DNA of 26,709 nucleotides from Collodictyon triciliatum (Eukaryota > CRuMs): positions 3,193 to 29,901 of the forward strand of contig JBHJMP010000951.1 in assembly GCA_043381765.1 (NCBI GenBank). Reading direction: 5' to 3'. Below the pieces are notes generated by a model, which had not been told where the DNA came from, searched no databases, and saw only the letters and a program-made list of their open reading frames with translations. Positions 21,518 to 26,709 of the stretch are shown one piece after another. How positions within the stretch are numbered: position 1 is the first letter of the stretch; every line of letters begins with the position of its first letter. Position numbers and translations under genes: made by a program.

Positions 21518-23352
21518 ATGAGCACCCTTCTGCCTCACGCGAGCCCCGACACTCCGAGCAACCAGCCGATCACGCCGCGCATTCGTTCAGCGCGCACAGG
21601 CGCAGAGTCCGCACACAATCCACACATCCCGCAGACGCAAAGAGAGTTCGCGCAGTTGGCCGATGCGCTGGCAAAGTCGCTGCAGCAGAGACCCCGGCCG
21701 GCTTCGATGGACTCGGCGAGACACAGGGCAGGCTCGGCAGGCTTTGCGTTGCCGGCTTTGGGCGAGAATCTCCCCCGCATTGCCACAGCGCCGCACGGCA
21801 GTCAGCTCACGCCGCGTCATGCGCAGTCTGCGCCAACACAGACTCAAACACAGACGCACGGCCAGGACAGGGGTGCCTTGGGTGTGGGCGAGACGGCAGT
21901 GTTGGATGGCATTCGCGGCATGGTCTTCTACGACCCGTATCTCACAAGAGAGCAGAATGTCGAGATTGATGCGCTCGTCAAGGCGCGTGTGGAGGCTGCG
22001 CGAGGCGCCCTTGTGCGCGAGTTCAATGACCGGCAGAAGCGTGAGTGTTTGTTGTGTATTCATCTATCTGTTTTTTCTTTTTTTTTTATTTTTTTTATTT
22101 TTTTTTATGAATCTTGTGAGTCCTGGTGCTCTTCGTGTTTTCTAGGAAAGAGAAACAAACATATGCAAAGATAACAAAAAAAATAAAAAAAATAAATAAA
22201 TAACAACGATGAAATGGAAAGAAGCTGAGGAGAATGTGTCTCCACTTTTCTGGATGGCTAATTGTCTTGTTGTGATCATGCTTTCTTTTCTTGTATGCAG
22301 GGGATGTACCCCATGTGAGAGAAGCTACTACATCCGTTCATAATGTTGTTTTGTTTTGTTTTGTTTTGTATTGTTTTGTATTGTTTCATTTTACTATATC
22401 TAAAAAATTATGTGCATTTTTTAAAAAACTATCTATTAGACATGCACCAACAAGGGGTGATATCTGATGCCGCAAACAATGTTCGCCTGGAAACTATGTT
22501 TAAGTCCACTTTGCAAAAGAGGTACCTATATATTTAGAAAATAAGCGACTAGTTCCAATCCACTCGGACTCACAAAAATATCTTCTTAATACCTCTGAAC
22601 TTTTTGACTCTAATTTTCCAACAGATCGTATTAATCCCCTCAAAAAAAAAATACGACTTCAAAATATTGATTTTGGACTAGTAACCATTCAATGAGAGTA
22701 AGCGGATTCCTAAAATTCTGAATTTTTTTTTATTTAGGATTCACATCTCTGATATACGACGTGAGGTTTTGAAAAAATGGGATGCGAAGCCAAACTCATC
22801 TCCTAGTCTATCAACAAATGTATATAATTTTTTTTTATTCTTCCTTTCAATTTTGTGCAGGATGGTGGATCAAATGTATATAATTTAATTTTGATTTTAT
22901 ATTTTTTTGTGGAATTTATCTTCACTTTTCTAATACCATATTTTGTGCCATCATGTTGAAATATCTTATTTTGTATATATACATAGTATGTACCTTTTTT
23001 TTTTTAAAAAAAAATAATAAAAACAATAACAATCATTCTATGCTACACTACTTTCATCCTTTTCCAATGAGAACAATCTAATTATTGATCAACAACTCAA
23101 AGTTCAGATAAATTAATTGCACCAAATGTAGGGTTCTGAACAGGACTATGGCTTTTCAAGAACATCTCATTCAGGCACCCCTCGAAGGCACTTCCACGGT
23201 AGGATAATTTCTTTCAACAACGGAAAAAAAAAATACTTCATTTGTAGAATTTTAGTCCTTTGATACTATTGAATGCTTTTCAAAATGAAGCAAAGCTATA
23301 ATTGTGGATTGTTGTCGTTCTTTTCTTATAATCACTATTTATTTAATTTCTC

Positions 23353-23432
<80 letters not shown>

Positions 23433-26400
23433 TTAAAAAAAAGGTTCAGAAACACCTCGAACAAAAACAGACTCTCCTTTTGTGCGAGGCGATGACATTT
23501 CAGGGAACAATCAGAAGCTCCATCTTGAACGCACTCACTCAATCCGACCGCTTATCCACGATAAAAAGCATCGTACAGCAATTCATGCAAAGAAGCTCCA
23601 GCACAGCGGGAGTCAGTCCAGCGTTCGTAGCCAAGTCCCGAAATTTGACGACGAATCTCCCACATCACTAAACATGGAAGCTTCATTATCCCCCGATTCG
23701 ACCCTTCAAAGCACACCATCTGACATCTCTCCGGCTTCTTCATCTCCACCTCGAACACCACCGCCGTTCAAGCCAAGACCAAAAGTTGCTATCCCAGACC
23801 CTAAAAAGATAAAGAAAGGAAAGCCAAAGTATGGCACAGACTGGGTCAAACTCCCAGCCCACATGATGGAAAAAGACTGGGTTCCCGAAAGGGACGACGA
23901 AATGGAACTCGTCTTTCATGAACACACAGAAACAGACCCTTTACTCGGAGCTCATGTCACTCTAGGCCGAAAGGTTATTTCTCTCAAATATTTTAATCTC
24001 AAGAATACCTATCCACACGGGATGTTTATTTTCTTTTTTATTTTATGTATTTGCTACTAACGCATATCACTATTCACATCTCATTACATATTCCGTTTTC
24101 CCCCTCATTATGAAAAAAAATGGATTAGCCGCGATATTTCCTCATTACTAACAGGATTATATGAACTATCAAGGACTCACCAATAGCAACCCCGCCATCA
24201 CATTTTCGCTCAAACACAGATCAGGCATATCCTGGACGATTATCTCGTTTGCATGGGTCTTTTTCCTCTTCAGCCCAAATCAACTTAGTACCACCAAAGC
24301 GTCCGCATAGGTAATGAATTAATATGTCTTAGGGCGAAGTGCCGTTGGGAAAGTAACCCTATCATTTCCCTCCTCCTCCTCCTTCCCTTGAAATAGCTTC
24401 TTATTATTTTTCCTGAAGAAATTCGGCAACTTTTCATATTGTCATGATTTCAATATGCAGGCGATTCCTTAAAGGAACCAAGAAAGACACAAATATTTTG
24501 GAGGAATATCCGCCCCACCCCAACTTGGAATCTGGCTTAGAGGGAAGTGCATTTGAGCCAGGCGTTAATATATTTTCAGACATAAAGACGTCGTTGAATG
24601 TAATTCTTTATCAGTGTCTACATATGCTGGTTGCTCTTTTGTTTATCTCTTCAACTAAATCCATCAACAATGGCCGAATTGTGTTGGCTTAGATTGAATT
24701 TCGTTCACTGGCTACTCATTTAAGTGCAATTGTACCTGATGCAATCGAGGCTCCCAAGAAAATCAATCCAGCAATAGCTGCATCGAAGACTGACGACCCT
24801 TCGTTCAGCTTCCAACAGGAAAGTCGGAATTTATTCGCACTCTTTACCAATTTTCTCGATAAAACTATCTCCCTTTGTTCATTTTTTCATTAGCCTATAT
24901 GTCCACTAGTCACACGTACAATCGACGAATCAAAGTTTTTAGAGTTGTTTGAAAGTTTGCTTGAATTCGAATCAAAGCCTTTTTATCGAAGCGATGCAGG
25001 TAAAATGGAGCTTGCTTATTATTATTATTTTTTTTTTGTCTTTTTTCTTGTGACAAAGAAGCCATTAAAGAATTTAAACCCACATAGGTCATTACAAGCC
25101 TCCAACAGCACCCATCAATTTTTATGTACCGCTCCAAGAAATAAACAAGGACCAAAGCCCAGCAGTATTGTCTTATATTATATTCATATAGTAGCAAAAT
25201 AAATGAATAAATAAATGAACAAATTATGATACCGAGCTCAATGGGATATTTACGAAAGAGAATCATGTCCATTTCAGAATTACTACGTTTGGTTTACGAC
25301 AAATTTTAACTCTGAATATTTTATATTATATTCATAACATTAGATGATTTTTTTTATTTTTTTATTTATTTTTTGCTAGAATCGTAGCACATCTCCTGCA
25401 ATGCCTCGCGAAGATGATGAAATTCTTGTTACAATTACTCATGTGGATGGGGATATTCAAAAACATCGTTCCAAAATGCTGGCAAAATATGGCGCCTCTT
25501 CTCGCAGCGAGGAAAAGACTCTTCGATTGCCCCGAAGGCTTGCAGCAGGCTCGTCTACATATTCAGGAGCCTCATCTACACAAAGAGGTGGAACATCAAA
25601 GTCACCGAGTCGCAGATTGTCTGGTGTTATCTCTTCGTTGGACATGTCTGTTATTGCACGTAACAGAGAAAACAGCGGGCAATCGTTGTTGGATGCCTAT
25701 CCACTGACACCCTCACGGTCAAACTCGGGCTCTTTCAATCCTGATGCGGGAGACGGCTCCACATCCCCCCGAGATGGCCACCGCAATTCAGAGCCAAAGT
25801 CGCTACAGAAAGGGAAATATGGAGACTTTTATTCAAATGATTCAGATGCTTACATGAAGATTGACGTACCACGCATGAAAGAAGGTGCTGTTCAAAATCG
25901 AAGAAGAAGTTCTATAGTCGCACAAGACACATTGAAGACCAAGACCGTCGGTAATCGAAGATTATCACTGTCATACGGGATAGACCCAAAGACCATGGAA
26001 GCACGAAACAATTTCGTGCCAAAGTCACCACAGGAGTCTCCTTCTGCCTCGTCATCTTCATTACCAACCACATCCAGCACGCTTCCTGGTCCGAAATTCG
26101 CAGACGGTTCTGTGCAAATGTATGTCTTAACAAACTTCTAATGTTCTTAAAAATATATTCTTGCAATCTATTCACATAGTGGTTGTGACTGGTGGCTTTA
26201 TGATGCTTGCCTTAGTGAGACTGAAGCTAAAACTAGATGAATTTATTCGCTGGCACACCACTAATGCATATCTTACTGAATTTTCATTCATTTTCACATT
26301 TATTATTCGATATTAGTTTGAGCGGGATGGAATGTGAAGAATTACTAGTCAAGTTATCAGATGCCCTTGACAATCTGGGTTTTACGCCGTCCCAGAAAAT

Positions 26401-26557
26401 GCCAGTCATGAAAAAGTACCAAAAAGAAAACGCAAATTTACACGTGTTTCGATCCGTGATTCTATCATATGAAAAATCATTACATCTAATTGAAGCTCGA
26501 GAACTTGCTCTTGGAAATCTTAAGGAGCTGGAGAAAAATCTGATGAATGCAAAGTAA
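21518..26557 (+). CDS. Ser/Pro-rich protein with CCDC87-like C-terminal region (probably continues past window)
   Basis: Exons that splice in frame: 21518-22040, 22440-22521, 22738-22819, 22861-22875, 23144-23198, 23444-23973, 24174-24310, 24461-24599, 24693-24822, 24910-24999, 25088-25164, 25380-26119 and 26317 onward, together about 945 aa. The N-terminal 170 residues are Ser/Pro/Gln-rich, then turn helical (EQNVEIDALVKARVEAA). The middle has low-complexity Ser/Pro/Lys stretches around a conserved-looking core (KYGTDWVKLP, HMMEKDWVPERDDEMELVF) and a helical DESKFLELFESLLEFE. The last exon (about 80 aa) is helical. Its pattern, LLVKLSDALDNLGF, then QKMPVMKKY, then SYEKSLHLIEARELAL, resembles the C-terminal region of CCDC87, a testis- or cilium-associated coiled-coil protein. 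This is recalled similarity, not an alignment. A TAA lies at 26555-26557, but a GTAAAT donor at 26554 followed by a TTCTTT-rich tract suggests an intron. No enzymatic motif is seen. Confidence 0.6.
22346..22386. repeat. (GTTTT)n tract in CCDC87-like intron 1
   Basis: Roughly eight GTTTT/GTATT units lie within the 399-nt intron 22041-22439. The rest of this intron is T-rich (22076-22104) and A-rich (22170-22205), with nothing recognisable. Confidence 0.9.
22861..22875 (+). other. 15-nt microexon candidate
   Basis: GATGGTGGATCAAAT lies between the acceptor TTTTGTGCAG and donor GTATAT. It adds five residues (DGGSN) in phase 0 between exons 22738-22819 and 23144-23198. Skipping it also keeps the frame, so it may be optional. 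Confidence 0.55.
23354..23432. repeat. (GTT)26 trinucleotide satellite in a CCDC87-like intron
   Basis: About 26 perfect GTT units lie within intron 23199-23443, ending 11 nt before the acceptor AG. Open frames giving poly-Val, poly-Leu or poly-Asn are artefacts. Confidence 0.97.
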
Positions 26558-26603
26558 ATGTTTAATTCGTAGGCTCGTTCCTTTTCTTTTTTCTTTTTCT
26601 TTT

Positions 26604-26709
26604 TCTTTCTTCTTTCTTCTTTCTTCTTTCTTCTTTCTTCTTTCTTCTTTCTTCTTTCTTCTTTCTTCTTTCTTCTTTCTTCTTTCTTCTTTCTTCTTTC
26701 TTCTTTCTT
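26604..26709. repeat. (CTTCTTT)n heptanucleotide satellite at window end
   Basis: About 15 copies of a 7-nt pyrimidine unit follow the last visible exon and run off the window. The satellites inside other genes here all lie in introns, which favours an intron over a 3' flank. Confidence 0.95.

Noticed and set aside
22301-22347. An extra exon after TTGTATGCAG in the CCDC87-like gene
   Set aside because: Its phase does not fit the next exon at any good donor, whereas joining 22040 directly to 22440 keeps frame.
23273-23542. Poly-Val, poly-Leu and poly-Asn open frames
   Set aside because: They come from the GTT array inside an intron.

Overview
This is a stretch of nuclear DNA from an intron-rich eukaryotic microbe. 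The evidence is genes split into many short exons by mostly 60-300 nt GT-AG introns, the standard genetic code, AT-rich non-coding DNA full of simple tandem repeats, and no bacterial-style operons. A TOG-array (TOGARAM1/crescerin-type) gene and a probable CCDC87-type gene suggest a lineage that makes or once made cilia. The repeat load would suit a rhizarian such as a foraminiferan, but that assignment is a guess. No rRNA, tRNA, transposon, CRISPR array or virus-like gene was seen. Two runs of N (3149-3683 and 9211-9584) are assembly gaps.

Layout. (1) 1-3148, plus strand: part of a multi-Kelch protein that runs into a CUB-like module and then the first gap; both ends are missing. (2) 3744-12750, minus strand: a TOG-domain gene with about 27 visible exons and four TOG regions separated by a long Ser/Lys-rich linker. 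(3) 12751-13730: a divergent intergenic promoter region with repeats and a 39-nt A run. (4) 13731-18549, plus: a complete 20-exon copine gene, about 527 aa. (5) 18550-19014: intergenic. (6) 19015-21340, plus: a complete 8-exon AIFM2/FSP1-type flavoprotein oxidoreductase, about 404 aa. (7) 21341-21517: a short purine-rich spacer. (8) 21518 to the window end, plus: a long Ser/Pro-rich gene whose C-terminal part resembles CCDC87; it probably continues past the window.

The four genes from 3744 onward were reconstructed by requiring each splice junction to keep both the reading frame and the family sequence. Almost every junction satisfies this without sequence correction. The genes do not form an obvious pathway. 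The TOG gene and the CCDC87-like gene may share a microtubule or cilium connection. Copine and the AIFM2-like enzyme are both expected at membranes.

The most striking non-gene feature is that nearly every long microsatellite lies inside an intron, each with its own repeat unit (5, 6, 7, 10 or 3 nt). The few exceptions lie in intergenic DNA or are in frame inside an exon. No clearly new biological system was found. The best leads are this intron-satellite pattern, a GC-AG intron in copine, a coding hexamer repeat inside a TOG domain, and an exon predicted to be lost in the second gap.
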